A stretch of 64,000 bases of DNA from Paenibacillus sp. E222 (GTDB lineage Bacteria > Bacillota > Bacilli > Paenibacillales > Paenibacillaceae), in assembly GCF_013401555.1 (NCBI RefSeq), contig NZ_CP058552.1, positions 4,960,001 to 5,024,000 on the forward strand. Reading direction: 5' to 3'. The position numbers and the translations under genes were made by a program. The notes beneath the pieces were generated by a model. It was not told the origin of the DNA. It ran no database searches and saw nothing but the letters and a program-made list of their open reading frames with translations. Position 1 is the stretch's first letter. Each line of letters opens with the position of its first letter. Shown here in pieces: positions 39,293 through 48,776 of this stretch.

Positions 39293-39484
39293 CAGACACG
39301 TTACTATATGGCCTAACGGGGATGTGATGTATGAAGCATATACATATGTACAAAATACGAGTTTTGTGAAACAGTTGTTATAATTCAAATGAAACAATCA
39401 GTTAAATCTCATGGATAAATGTGGCTTTTTCTTTTTATAACCCCCGAGATATTTTTAATTTCGTATGGATAAATATGTGATCCC

Positions 39485-39574
39485 GCATATTATATTTGTC
39501 GTATCACACAACTCAGTTATCTTAAATATAATATGCACTCATTCCAGCTTTATAATGAGCGCATATTATATTTG
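39485..39574. repeat. Three copies of GCATATTATATTTG outside the probable end
   Basis: Exact direct copies lie at 39485-39498 and 39561-39574; an inverted copy with one change lies at 39523-39536. They sit in the AT-rich 315-bp gap (39299-39613) between the transposon end and the pectate-lyase-like gene. No gene is visible in this gap. They may be protein-binding sites or part of the TniQ target. Confidence 0.6.
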
Positions 39575-39613
39575 ACTCTCTGAATTTCTTTTGATTTTTA
39601 TCCTATGTCATTT

Positions 39614-42280
39614 TTAATTCACGTGCACCCAAAATTCAATAATGCTGTTCCAGGTATTGGATTCGTTTCCTTGCCCAACATAACGAATGTATTTTGCCTG
39701 AACCGGTTCAAATTCAAATGTTTCATAAGCAGCCTGTTTTTTACTGGTCACGTTACTTAATATATTTTGGTAATTAATACCATCAGTTGATATCTCCAAA
39801 TCGAAATAATTGGATCGCGTATGTCCATTATAGAATTGAATGCTTACCTGCCCTACTTGAGTCTGTTGCTCAAGCTCCAACTGCAGGTATTGTCCCTTTC
39901 CATCTGCAGACCATCTGGAGTCTGGATCACGATCGATCGTATGGATCGGCAGATTGCCATCATCTGCACTTGCCGTAACTTTGGTTACAACAGCGAACGG
40001 TCCTTCCGGTTCGGCCATAGGCTCTTTGACTTCAAATTTCTCCCGTGCCTCGACCGTTACGCCATTAAAGACGCAGCTCACGATAATGTCGACCTTTCCC
40101 GCTTTTAACGCATGGAATGTAGTCCCTTCCGTATATCCGATCGTATCATCACTCGATGTGTACGTCACAGGAACGTTCAATTCTGCAATGTTTACAATCT
40201 CCCCATTATCTAATGTCAGAAACGAAGATAATTCTCCGCTTCCGCCTGCGCTGATTGCATTCCCTGCAACTCTCCAGCCGGGTACTGCTTTATTGGGACT
40301 TATGGAGATATTCTCTGGAAGTACGGGTGTATCAGCTACCTTAAACTTCACACGCACGTTCTGGGTGTGCCCCCGATAGGATACAGTGATCTCTCCAGTT
40401 CCATTAGTTCCTTGCGGTTGCTTAATTTTAACCTTTGCATCCTTGGCATAAGCTTTTGCAGAGATGATCGGCGTTTCGGTTGTGCCATAGGGCAAAATAT
40501 GAACGTAATCCGTTCTTAAGAACTGCATACCCCCTATAGCTTCGCCATTCACTAACAGGGATTGAAGCCCCAGATGAATATCTTTGATTCGTTTCTTGCT
40601 CTGGTCCTGATATAAACTTTGCGGGGATAAACGATCGCCCTGTCCAATACCTTCCGCCATATCAAATGGCAGCGTATTCGCATCCGGAATGGAACCCACA
40701 ATATTAACGTTTACGCCGGTGTCCTTTCCTTTTGTTCCAATGACATATCCGTTCCCGAATTGTTCTGATTCTACAATAATGCCGGATTTACTAGGGTGTG
40801 CCGCCTGACCGGTTGTATTCCAAAACACACTTTCAGTGGTTACCACTCCATGACGATTCGTTTCGGATGATCCATAATCCCGTGTAATGGCAGAGATCCC
40901 GTCCCCGTTAACGACCAGGTTATCGATCAGGTTCGCCATGCTCAAATACATATGAAAATCAGTCAATAATGATGGCTTCTCAGAATACGAACTTTGCAGG
41001 ACATTCCCGTTCGCAGAGAAGTTGGCGTATGTGAAGCTATGTCTAGCTCCTATCGCCTTACTATTCATAATGAGATTATCATTGCCAATAAATTGATATA
41101 AATAACCGTTCCCATTCGCTCCACGATACTGCGGGTACTGCATGGTTACATGATCGACTGTGACGTTCTTCGTACGATCCAGAATAATCCCTTTGGATAA
41201 CAGATGATAATCTGTATTGCCCGCTGGTTTATAGGTGTTAATATTTCGAATCCAGCTGTTCGCCACTGCAATCACATTGACTGCTTTGGCATTATCAGCT
41301 TCATATCCAGCAGTCCCAACGACTTTGAAGTCATCTTCACCAAGCCCTGACTTCGCATTTTGAATGTTTGCAATCGAGAAATCTTCCAACCCTACCTCCA
41401 CAATCGGATCTGCGGTCTGACTAATCGTAATATCATCACGCAGCTTCATTGGATAACGCGTCGGAATGTCTAGCGTGATCGTTTTGTTCTCCGGATCTAC
41501 GCCTACAATTTGGCGATAGAATAACGGTTCTACTTTCCCGAGACGTGACGACCACTTGTTTTGCATGCCAAGTTCACGTAAGAAACCTGGCGTCGTTTCG
41601 AATGAAATGACCACGTAATCATTCACCGCCAACCCGCTTGTGTCTTCAACGGGTAGCAGGACGGTTGGATCTGTAACCGATTTGCGAAGTTTCGTGGAAA
41701 TTCCGGTTTTCTTCCAATCTCCGTTACCAATCCGGATAATATCCTTGTTTTTCATATTTTGCTGTGCATTATAGATATGAGTCTTGTTCATCCCGTCACC
41801 TTTCAGGACTACACGACTTGCAGGAATGTTTAGTGAATAATCCTTGCCGTCCTGAGGGTTAACCTGATATGTACCCTTGGGAAGATACACGACACCCCCA
41901 CCTAACCCAACAGCAGCATCAATTGCCTTTTGAATAGCCTGTGTTGCATCACGGCCACCTGAAGGATCGGCAAAATACGGTGATTTGGTAACGTCAATCC
42001 GTTTGTTTTTAGCCGTTTTAGGTAGTTCTGTTTCCCCGCGCTGATAACCGGCATACGAATAGTCATGCAGAAACCTTCCCTGTTCATCTTTAAATCCTGG
42101 ATACCAATCGTTTGGATAGAGTCTGCTTCTGCCATCCGTACCCAGAGACAGATTCTCACCCGCAAGATCAATAGATGGCTGTGAGTCACCCTCTGAAGCT
42201 CGAACCTCCTGGGTTCCAGGTACAGACCATCCAACAGTCAACGTAAATGCCAACAATAAAAAAGGCCACTTTCTACGCAT
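39614..42280 (-). CDS. Secreted pectate-lyase-like beta-helix protein with discoidin tail
   Basis: An 888-residue secreted protein. The signal peptide (MRRKWPFLLLAFTLTVGW) is followed by a pectate_lyase_3 / GH28-like right-handed beta-helix whose start is typical (DATQAIQKAIDAAVGLGGGV, VYLPKGTYQV). Next come Ig-like repeats (about 620-750) and a C-terminal F5/8 type C (discoidin) domain that binds sugars. It probably attacks a pectin-like or uronate polysaccharide outside the cell; catalytic residues cannot be named from sequence alone. AAGGAGGAG precedes ATG 42280 at about 9 bp; an ATG-less extension upstream has no ribosome site. A cre box lies 34 bp upstream, so catabolite control is likely. 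Confidence 0.85.
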   Translation of the reverse strand: MRRKWPFLLLAFTLTVGWSVPGTQEVRASEGDSQPSIDLAGENLSLGTDGRSRLYPNDWYPGFKDEQGRFLHDYSYAGYQRGETELPKTAKNKRIDVTKSPYFADPSGGRDATQAIQKAIDAAVGLGGGVVYLPKGTYQVNPQDGKDYSLNIPASRVVLKGDGMNKTHIYNAQQNMKNKDIIRIGNGDWKKTGISTKLRKSVTDPTVLLPVEDTSGLAVNDYVVISFETTPGFLRELGMQNKWSSRLGKVEPLFYRQIVGVDPENKTITLDIPTRYPMKLRDDITISQTADPIVEVGLEDFSIANIQNAKSGLGEDDFKVVGTAGYEADNAKAVNVIAVANSWIRNINTYKPAGNTDYHLLSKGIILDRTKNVTVDHVTMQYPQYRGANGNGYLYQFIGNDNLIMNSKAIGARHSFTYANFSANGNVLQSSYSEKPSLLTDFHMYLSMANLIDNLVVNGDGISAITRDYGSSETNRHGVVTTESVFWNTTGQAAHPSKSGIIVESEQFGNGYVIGTKGKDTGVNVNIVGSIPDANTLPFDMAEGIGQGDRLSPQSLYQDQSKKRIKDIHLGLQSLLVNGEAIGGMQFLRTDYVHILPYGTTETPIISAKAYAKDAKVKIKQPQGTNGTGEITVSYRGHTQNVRVKFKVADTPVLPENISISPNKAVPGWRVAGNAISAGGSGELSSFLTLDNGEIVNIAELNVPVTYTSSDDTIGYTEGTTFHALKAGKVDIIVSCVFNGVTVEAREKFEVKEPMAEPEGPFAVVTKVTASADDGNLPIHTIDRDPDSRWSADGKGQYLQLELEQQTQVGQVSIQFYNGHTRSNYFDLEISTDGINYQNILSNVTSKKQAAYETFEFEPVQAKYIRYVGQGNESNTWNSIIEFWVHVN

Positions 42281-42313
42281 GCTTTCGTTCTCCTCCTTTT
42301 GGATTCCAGAGTA

Positions 42314-42327
42314 TGTGAGCGGTTTCA
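42314..42327 (-). promoter_or_regulatory. cre box upstream of secreted lyase-like gene
   Basis: On the minus strand TGAAACCGCTCACA matches TGWAANCGNTNWCA throughout. It lies 34 bp before the start of the gene at 42280 and so would block its transcription when CcpA is active. Confidence 0.68.
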
Positions 42328-42475
42328 AGAAACCCTATAGTCACCTCCGATCCTGCTCAAGCAAGAGTCATGTGCATGCCAACTCAGCATGTCATAACCG
42401 ATTGTAGAGCACGAGGGAAAGAAATTACATGAACAAAAACGACACTTCAATGCCCATTTTATGCAATATAAGGAT

Positions 42476-44125
42476 TTATTTAGAGGATACAGCGCGATTA
42501 TATCGCTCTAACGCCTGCTGCTGAATCTCAATCGCACGATCAATCTGTAATGACTTGATTTGCTCAACATACGTATCAAAAGCATCTATTGGCTCAATCC
42601 CAAAAATGATTTTAAGCGACATCTCGTCCACCACTTTGTTCACTTCCTGCATAATGACTGACATCTCCGTGCTTTCTTTCTCGGTTTTGGGCAGAGTTGG
42701 TACCTGATGCAGAACAGCATCCGTGCTGGACCATAACTGCACCGCCTCTTTCTGTTCCGGCAAAATATAATATTGTTCCATATATCGCGTATCCTGGACA
42801 AATGGACCGAAATAACTCGCTCTGGTGTACATCGCAAGCGCTTGTGCCGGCGACCACTTATCAGGGTTTTTCAAAATAGTCTCGGTATATGTCGGGTACC
42901 CGTCCTTCATCTTAAAACTAACACCTTCAATGCCAAAGTTGAACAGCAAATGTCCCTCAGGCCCATACCCGTAGTCCAGCATCCGTGCTGCTTCTTCTAC
43001 ATGATGACTGTTGCTGGATATGGCGACTCCACTGGAACCGATCGCGGGAGCAAGTTGACCAAATTTCGGGCGATCTCCTTTGTTCATGACAGGATATGGC
43101 GCTGGCACAAGCTTTGCATGGGGATCCGTCTCCTGCAAGATGGGTAGCCATGTACCGATCCCCGCACCTGCATTCCAGATACTCGCGCCGCTGCGTCCTG
43201 TGGTCATGTTTGTATCCTGAGTCTCCGAATCGACGGCGGCCAGGTTCTTGTCAATGAGTCCTTCTGCGTACCATTCACGAAATAAGGAGAGAAACGCTTT
43301 ATATTCAGGTTCTTGTGCCCCAAACTTAATTTGGCCATCTTCCACGTAGAACCCCTTTTTAATACCAAATGCGCCAATAAAACCGCCGCCTTCAATACCA
43401 AACAACGGATTCGGAACACCCAGAAAAGTAAGCGGGGCGTCAGCTCCCTTTTTGTCCTTAAATGCCTGAAGCATCGTATGCCATTCGTCAATCGTGGTTG
43501 GCACATCAAGTCCAAGTTCATCCAGCCAGTCCTTCCGGATAATCGGCCCTTGATAGGTTCGCAGCTTATCATCTCCCTGGATAAAAGGAAACGCATAATA
43601 ACTTCCGCTGGCTGTGCGAATCTGCATATCAATGTCTGGATGCTCCGTCAGGTACTGCTTCAGATGAGGTGCGTATTGATCAATAACATCGTTTAATCTC
43701 AGAATATATCCGTCTTTGATCGCTTTCTCCGGCCCACCGGGATAATTGCTCCACTCGTATTCAATCATATCCGGCAGTTCTCCGGACGTAAGCAGCACAT
43801 TAATCGCTTCTTTGGCCTGATTGGCGGGAGGCCGGATGAATTGCAGGTTGACGCCGGTTCTCCGCTGCCACTCCTGAAAAAAAGGAACCTCATTGAAACT
43901 GGACTTAATGCTTGCTGCATTGCCATTCAATTCTGCCCAGTAAGTTAATTTCCCAGCGTCATTGGGTGCAGCAATTGAGACGGTCTGGTACTCTGATGAG
44001 CCGGAACGTTCATCCAGCTTGGCATCAGACTCTGTCCCGTTCTGATCGCAAGCAGTCAGCATGCCAAGCAGCAGGATGAATCCTGTCAACTTTGCTATGA
44101 AGGCCAACTCCCTCTTTACGTTCAT
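42476..44125 (-). CDS. Oligosaccharide-binding lipoprotein (orphan SBP)
   Basis: A 549-residue LplA-type binding protein; the lipobox LTAC gives Cys26 as the lipidated residue. AAGGAGA 9 bp upstream fixes ATG 44125. It is a paralogue of the binding protein at 49757: both share LTYWGEINGN/TYWAELNGN, DWLDELGL, FGQL and the ending RAIEIQ-ALERYN. There are no permeases next to it; it follows the AraC regulator by 23 bp and may use the permeases at 47885-49700. I infer a second specificity for the same channel. Confidence 0.92.
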   Translation of the reverse strand: MNVKRELAFIAKLTGFILLLGMLTACDQNGTESDAKLDERSGSSEYQTVSIAAPNDAGKLTYWAELNGNAASIKSSFNEVPFFQEWQRRTGVNLQFIRPPANQAKEAINVLLTSGELPDMIEYEWSNYPGGPEKAIKDGYILRLNDVIDQYAPHLKQYLTEHPDIDMQIRTASGSYYAFPFIQGDDKLRTYQGPIIRKDWLDELGLDVPTTIDEWHTMLQAFKDKKGADAPLTFLGVPNPLFGIEGGGFIGAFGIKKGFYVEDGQIKFGAQEPEYKAFLSLFREWYAEGLIDKNLAAVDSETQDTNMTTGRSGASIWNAGAGIGTWLPILQETDPHAKLVPAPYPVMNKGDRPKFGQLAPAIGSSGVAISSNSHHVEEAARMLDYGYGPEGHLLFNFGIEGVSFKMKDGYPTYTETILKNPDKWSPAQALAMYTRASYFGPFVQDTRYMEQYYILPEQKEAVQLWSSTDAVLHQVPTLPKTEKESTEMSVIMQEVNKVVDEMSLKIIFGIEPIDAFDTYVEQIKSLQIDRAIEIQQQALERYNRAVSSK

Positions 44126-44148
44126 GTTCCGGTCTCCTTTCATATCAA

Positions 44149-46509
44149 TTAACTGATTTCTTTATATTTTCCGGGTGTAATGCCTTCGTATTTCTTGAAT
44201 ACCCGGATGAAAGTTGCTGCATCGTTATATCCGACCAATCGGGATATCTCGTTAATGGATGCCTGTTTATGCTCAATCATTTCTTTAGCCTGTCGGATAC
44301 GGCACTTATGAATACAGTCCAGCAGACCCTCACCAGTCTGATTCTTGAAGAGTTTGGATAAGTAACTGCCCTTCAGTTCAAAATGCTCACCAATAGCGTT
44401 GACGTTCAGATTCACGTCCGTATAGTTATTCTCAATATACTGTGTGACTTGGGTACTGAGATGACGCAGGGAATCCTCACGTTCTTGCGATACATTTGTT
44501 GCGCGCTTGTCAGCGGCATAGGAACATACCTCCTCAAGCAAATTCTGCAAAGCCTCCTGCATCTCCTGGATGGTATCCCCGGCAATAATATCCTCAATCC
44601 GTTGCGGGTATTGGGTTAGAATATGATTATCTCTATCCCCCAGATCATTGATAGCTTTTATCATTGTACCTACCAGATTAAAAATCAGGCAACGTGCAAG
44701 TGTGAGCGACATAATCGGTTTATCAAAATTTCGCTCTGTAATCTCGTTCATATAAGCGCTGGCTTGGTCGGTATCTCCCGCTTTGATGAAATTAAGAAGC
44801 TGCTGTTCCACCTGAAGCGGATAGTAGTAGCCAAACGGGTCATCCGCCATCGCATCACTGCGGACATCACCATAGGTAATGATGCCTTTCTTGCCTAGCA
44901 CCATTTTGTATTCCATCGCGTCTACTGCTTCCTGGTATGCTTCGGCGATACCAATCCACGACGTATGGCGTCCGCTGATCGAGATCGTCAGTTCCATATC
45001 ATAGCGCTCCAGGAAGCGCTGCGCTTCTGCCGCAATGTGATGAAGATCCTGGTTCCAATCCGAAGAATCCGCTTTCATATTTACAAGGCAGACCATCATA
45101 TCATCGACTTCAGCCACATATCCGACGTGCTGACGCTCTGAAGCCAGTTCTTCAACCACATTGGAAATAATGAGATGGATCAATTTGTTTCGTTCGTTGA
45201 TATCAATACCCGGCAGTTTTCCATAGAGATTCTCTTCATTCTCGATTACAAATAGGATAACAGCAAATTCACTTGAATACAGCGGCATATGAAAGGAACG
45301 GAATGCATCTTCATAGGGCACGAGCGTATCCTGTTTCCCTTTCAGAAGCCGATTAATCATATTGGAGCGCAGCACCTGCTGATGTTTCTGCAACTGCTGG
45401 GCAATCTCGTTCTTTTCTGAACGTGTGTTCATGATGACCTTCTGAATAAACCGAAGTTCGTTCCGATCAGCAGGCTCGTTCTGACTATTTTTGTCTTTTA
45501 GTGATTCCACGAGCTGTTGGATTGGGGAGTAATTCCGGCGCATGAAGAACCAAGTCAATACACCTGCACTAATGAGACTCACCACGATGCTGATATACGT
45601 AAAATTACGGACATATACTGCCTTTTCCCAATACAGGCTGCTGGGAATAATCAATGCATACTTCAGATCGGATACCGCGGAGTCCATGTAAAACATCTCT
45701 GATTTGCCTACCTTGGCGTTATCCAACTGAACCTGATTGCCATTCATGAATGGCTTCAATTCCTCTGACCCCGGATGATTGCTCATCAGAATCTCGTTAT
45801 TCTGGTTCAGAATCAGCAGCGTGGCATCACTAAAACCTGAAATGCTCTCAATCGCTTCTTGGAACCTTCGCGTATCCGCCATGACGACAACCGTACCGGT
45901 CTCCTGACCATTCAAATCATCAGGCAGACGTGTAATGTACGCAATCGAAGACTCCGCCGGAGCTGCATTCTGATGTGGCAGTATGACGAACTGATTCGTC
46001 TCTGTACCCAGCATCTGATCCCGCCACGCTTCGAAAGACATTGCACCTGTGTTATGTAGGGTATGAAATGCCGTTCGCATATCCCGAATATTACCAGAAC
46101 GGAGAATGGATTGGTCTTTTTTCCACACGACGTAGAATTCATCGATGGATGCGTAGGATGTTTTATAGAGACGGAGTTCCTTTACCAGTTGGTAAGCCGT
46201 ATAAGGCGCCTCTTTGGCCGGCTGATTGGAATACATCAGCGTCTGCAGATTCGGACTCCATGTCATTTCCATGTTTAACCGCTTCATCAGATCAACTTGT
46301 GTATCGATCGTATAACGCATCTGCTTCAATAAAGAATCGTTGGCCCGATGTATTTCACTCTTCAATGTCTCATTTGCTTGCATGTAAATAACCAAACTGA
46401 TCAGAATCGGCACAATCAAAACAGCACTGTAAGAGACAAGCCAGGTCACAATTATGCTTTCTCGTTTTTGCCACAAATATCGAATGTTTAGCAACAACTC
46501 ATCACCCAA
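44149..46509 (-). CDS. Membrane-anchored AraC family regulator
   Basis: A 786-residue YtdP-type regulator with a transmembrane helix near residues 20-42 (LVSYSAVLIVPILISLVIYM), an extracellular dCache-like sensor to about 295, a second helix (YISIVVSLISAGVLTWFFM) and a C-terminal AraC double HTH (VNAIGEHFELKGSYLSKLF, then INEISRLVGYNDAATFIRVF). It should sense an external sugar and drive the importer-GH88 operon or the lyase. The apparent start is TTG 46509 with GAAGAG upstream, which is weak; a TTG at 46497 is an alternative. It is transcribed with the orphan binding protein. Confidence 0.9.
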   Translation of the reverse strand: MGDELLLNIRYLWQKRESIIVTWLVSYSAVLIVPILISLVIYMQANETLKSEIHRANDSLLKQMRYTIDTQVDLMKRLNMEMTWSPNLQTLMYSNQPAKEAPYTAYQLVKELRLYKTSYASIDEFYVVWKKDQSILRSGNIRDMRTAFHTLHNTGAMSFEAWRDQMLGTETNQFVILPHQNAAPAESSIAYITRLPDDLNGQETGTVVVMADTRRFQEAIESISGFSDATLLILNQNNEILMSNHPGSEELKPFMNGNQVQLDNAKVGKSEMFYMDSAVSDLKYALIIPSSLYWEKAVYVRNFTYISIVVSLISAGVLTWFFMRRNYSPIQQLVESLKDKNSQNEPADRNELRFIQKVIMNTRSEKNEIAQQLQKHQQVLRSNMINRLLKGKQDTLVPYEDAFRSFHMPLYSSEFAVILFVIENEENLYGKLPGIDINERNKLIHLIISNVVEELASERQHVGYVAEVDDMMVCLVNMKADSSDWNQDLHHIAAEAQRFLERYDMELTISISGRHTSWIGIAEAYQEAVDAMEYKMVLGKKGIITYGDVRSDAMADDPFGYYYPLQVEQQLLNFIKAGDTDQASAYMNEITERNFDKPIMSLTLARCLIFNLVGTMIKAINDLGDRDNHILTQYPQRIEDIIAGDTIQEMQEALQNLLEEVCSYAADKRATNVSQEREDSLRHLSTQVTQYIENNYTDVNLNVNAIGEHFELKGSYLSKLFKNQTGEGLLDCIHKCRIRQAKEMIEHKQASINEISRLVGYNDAATFIRVFKKYEGITPGKYKEIS

Positions 46510-46647
46510 CTCTTCGTAGATTATCTATGTTTGGATCAGGAATTTATTATAACGGTCAGAGCGCAATTGGGATATAGATAAAAAGTTCAATTCGATTGAC
46601 AAAAAGGATAGCAACCACCGATTTTCCCCGTCAAATCAAGCACAAAT

Positions 46648-46679
46648 AGCCCGAATAGACTACTTTCGTCTATCGGGCT
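46648..46679 (-). terminator. Terminator of importer-GH88 operon
   Basis: On the minus strand AGCCCGATAGAC (46679-46668) pairs with GTCTATTCGGGCT (46660-46648, one bulged base), loop GAAAGTA, followed by ATTTG. It lies 45 bp after the GH88 gene. Confidence 0.75.
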
Positions 46680-46723
46680 CCGTATCAAGTGGAGAATGTT
46701 TTTTAAATATTCTTATACATTTT

Positions 46724-47845
46724 TTAGAAAATACGATGTTTCCAACTGTTTAATTTGGCAGTCGCCTCGACGTAGAAATAGTCACCGTAAATGAGGGAGA
46801 CGTTTACGTTCTGACCTGCCGGTTTATGACCGGTTCCCTCGAGAAGCATACCTTCGTGCTCAGGAAGATCCCAGGTTCCATAATGATCCCGTAGGGAACT
46901 CAGGATACGTTTGGCAACGGTAGCATAGAGTCTGCCTTCCGGATCAGGAAGTACATCTGCAAGCTCAAGCAATCCGGAAGCAGCAATGGCACCAGCGGAG
47001 CTGTCTCGTGGGATCTGCTCCCCTTCTTCGGGCTCAGCACGGAAATCCCAATGCGGAACGCTATCCTCAGGCAGGCTGGAAATGAAGAAGTTCGCCACAC
47101 GCTGTGCAGCATCCAGATATGCCGGGTCCTCTGTATACCGATACGTATTCGTTAATCCATATAAAGCCCACGCCGCTCCCCGACTCCATGCCGAATCCGG
47201 CGCCGCGCCCTGACCCCCTATCGCTTCTGCACGTTCACCTGTCTCGGGATCAAAGCGAATGATATGATGCACAGAACCATCTTCCCTCACAAATTGCTTC
47301 ATGACCATATCCGCATGAGCTTTGGCGATATGGCTGAAACGAGGATCTCCACTTTCCTCAGATGCCCAGAAGAGCAAAGACAGATTCATCATGGTGTCGA
47401 TGATCGACCAGCCCAGCATGTCTCCATTCCAAGCCCGAATGAAGCTGCCTTTGGTATTGAAGCGGCCAGCCAGGAAGTTGGCGGCAAATAAGGCACGCCT
47501 TGCGGCATCGGCATCTCCGGTGAGCTTGTATTTGATGACGGCCGTAGGCAGGAAATGAAAGCCCACGTCGTGATCAAAGTAGTTGTTTTCTAGGAACCGT
47601 GCCGATAGTCTTTCATCCCAATTCCATGCAGCCTCTTTATATTTCTCATCACCCGTCATATCGTACACAATCCATAATATGCCCGGCCAGAATCCCGAGG
47701 TCCACCAATCGATTCTCATGTCGTCATAGATGCCATTTGCTCCAGCGACATGCGGAGACTTTTCACCTATGGCAGCAAGCATCTGATCGGCTTTACTTTT
47801 AATCTGATCCCATACTTCCTTGTTCACTTCATTTAATACGCTCAT
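46724..47845 (-). CDS. Unsaturated glucuronyl hydrolase, GH88
   Basis: A 373-residue (alpha/alpha)6 enzyme, the normal GH88 length. The two key Asp regions are FDHDVGFHFLP and GWSIIDTMMNL; DSAWSRGAAWALYGL is the usual family stretch. It removes the 4,5-unsaturated uronic acid left at the non-reducing end by polysaccharide lyases, in the cytoplasm (no signal peptide). It thereby links the secreted lyase-like protein to sugar catabolism. AGGAGG 10 bp before ATG 47845. Last gene of the operon SBP-permease-permease-GH88. A GH105 (rhamnogalacturonyl) enzyme is the alternative, less likely by motif. Confidence 0.9.
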   Translation of the reverse strand: MSVLNEVNKEVWDQIKSKADQMLAAIGEKSPHVAGANGIYDDMRIDWWTSGFWPGILWIVYDMTGDEKYKEAAWNWDERLSARFLENNYFDHDVGFHFLPTAVIKYKLTGDADAARRALFAANFLAGRFNTKGSFIRAWNGDMLGWSIIDTMMNLSLLFWASEESGDPRFSHIAKAHADMVMKQFVREDGSVHHIIRFDPETGERAEAIGGQGAAPDSAWSRGAAWALYGLTNTYRYTEDPAYLDAAQRVANFFISSLPEDSVPHWDFRAEPEEGEQIPRDSSAGAIAASGLLELADVLPDPEGRLYATVAKRILSSLRDHYGTWDLPEHEGMLLEGTGHKPAGQNVNVSLIYGDYFYVEATAKLNSWKHRIF

Positions 47846-47884
47846 GTAACGTCATACCTCCTTACTATTCTCCAATACTTTGAT

Positions 47885-48775
47885 TTAACCTTTCAATGAA
47901 CCAACCATGACACCTTTAACGAAAAAGCGCTGCAAAAACGGATAGATGCACAGGATTGGTATCGTCGCTACCATAATCGTTGCATACTTGATGGTTTCCC
48001 CGATCTGGAAGCGATCCCCAGCCGATGCACCGGCCGACATGCTCTCTGTAGAATTGGCGATCAGAATCTCACGCAGCACCAATTGCAATGGGAACAGTTC
48101 TCTGCTCTTGATAAATACAGATGCATAGAACCACCCGTTCCACTTATCGACTGCGTAATACAGAATCATCACGGCAATGACTGGCATGGACAATGGGATA
48201 ATAATACGGAACAAAATGGTGAAGTGATTGGCTCCATCAATCTTGGCCGACTCTTCCAGGCTGTCCGGTATGCCCATAAATGACGTTCGCATGATGATCA
48301 GGTTAAATGTGCTGATGGCAAAAGGCAGAATGGTCGACCACAATGTATCTAACAGGCCAACGCCTTTTACTACCAGGTACAGTGGAATCAATCCGCCGCC
48401 AAAGAACATCGTGAACACGATAAAGAACATGAACACCTTGTTCCACATCACGTTTTTACGGGATAGCACATACGCACCAAGCGCAGTCATGAACAGGTTG
48501 ACGATAACGCCGAACACAAGAATAAACAATGTATTACGGAAACCTGTGGCTATACCTGGATTGGCAAGTACACTCTTGTAAGCTTCCAGGCTGAAGCCGA
48601 CCGGCTTCCACAGGAGACCTTTGTTTGCTAACAGCTGCGCCGAATCACTTAAAGACGCGAATAACACGTAGAGCAGTGGATACAATGTGACGATGACGAG
48701 CAGGATTAGAAACGTATAATTGAAGATCGTAAAGATTCGGTCAAACCAACCGCTTTCCTTAATCAAAGTTACCAC
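47885..48775 (-). CDS. Sugar ABC transporter permease, LplC type
   Basis: A 296-residue permease with six helices, coupling loop ESAKIDGAN and the family ending FVKGVMVGSLKG. It starts 1 bp after the stop of the other permease, at GTG 48775; a TTG three codons later (48766) has AGGTGG at better spacing and may be the real start. It pairs with the LplB-type gene upstream. Confidence 0.92.
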   Translation of the reverse strand: MVTLIKESGWFDRIFTIFNYTFLILLVIVTLYPLLYVLFASLSDSAQLLANKGLLWKPVGFSLEAYKSVLANPGIATGFRNTLFILVFGVIVNLFMTALGAYVLSRKNVMWNKVFMFFIVFTMFFGGGLIPLYLVVKGVGLLDTLWSTILPFAISTFNLIIMRTSFMGIPDSLEESAKIDGANHFTILFRIIIPLSMPVIAVMILYYAVDKWNGWFYASVFIKSRELFPLQLVLREILIANSTESMSAGASAGDRFQIGETIKYATIMVATIPILCIYPFLQRFFVKGVMVGSLKG

Positions 48776-48776
48776 C

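Larger units (their letters stand above)
32560..39298 (+). mobile_element. Tn7-like transposition module (left end not found)
   Basis: The core tnsA-tnsB-tnsC-tniQ is gapless and intact. Its right end is placed at 39298 by two 18-bp repeats and a terminal GACA. Upstream, an XRE-recombinase unit reads the other way. I could not find an inverted copy of the repeats to the left, so the true left end, and whether it encloses the Gabija and HEPN genes, stay open; the left coordinate given here is only the edge of the last gene that I assign to the module. Confidence 0.6.

Noticed and set aside
32560..39298. CRISPR-associated transposon
   Set aside because: No Cas12k, Cascade genes or repeat array in the window; TniQ is long and TnsD-like.
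46724..47845. GH105 rhamnogalacturonyl hydrolase
   Set aside because: Size and motif context (FDHDVGFHFLP, DSAWSRGAAWAL) fit GH88 better; kept only as an alternative.
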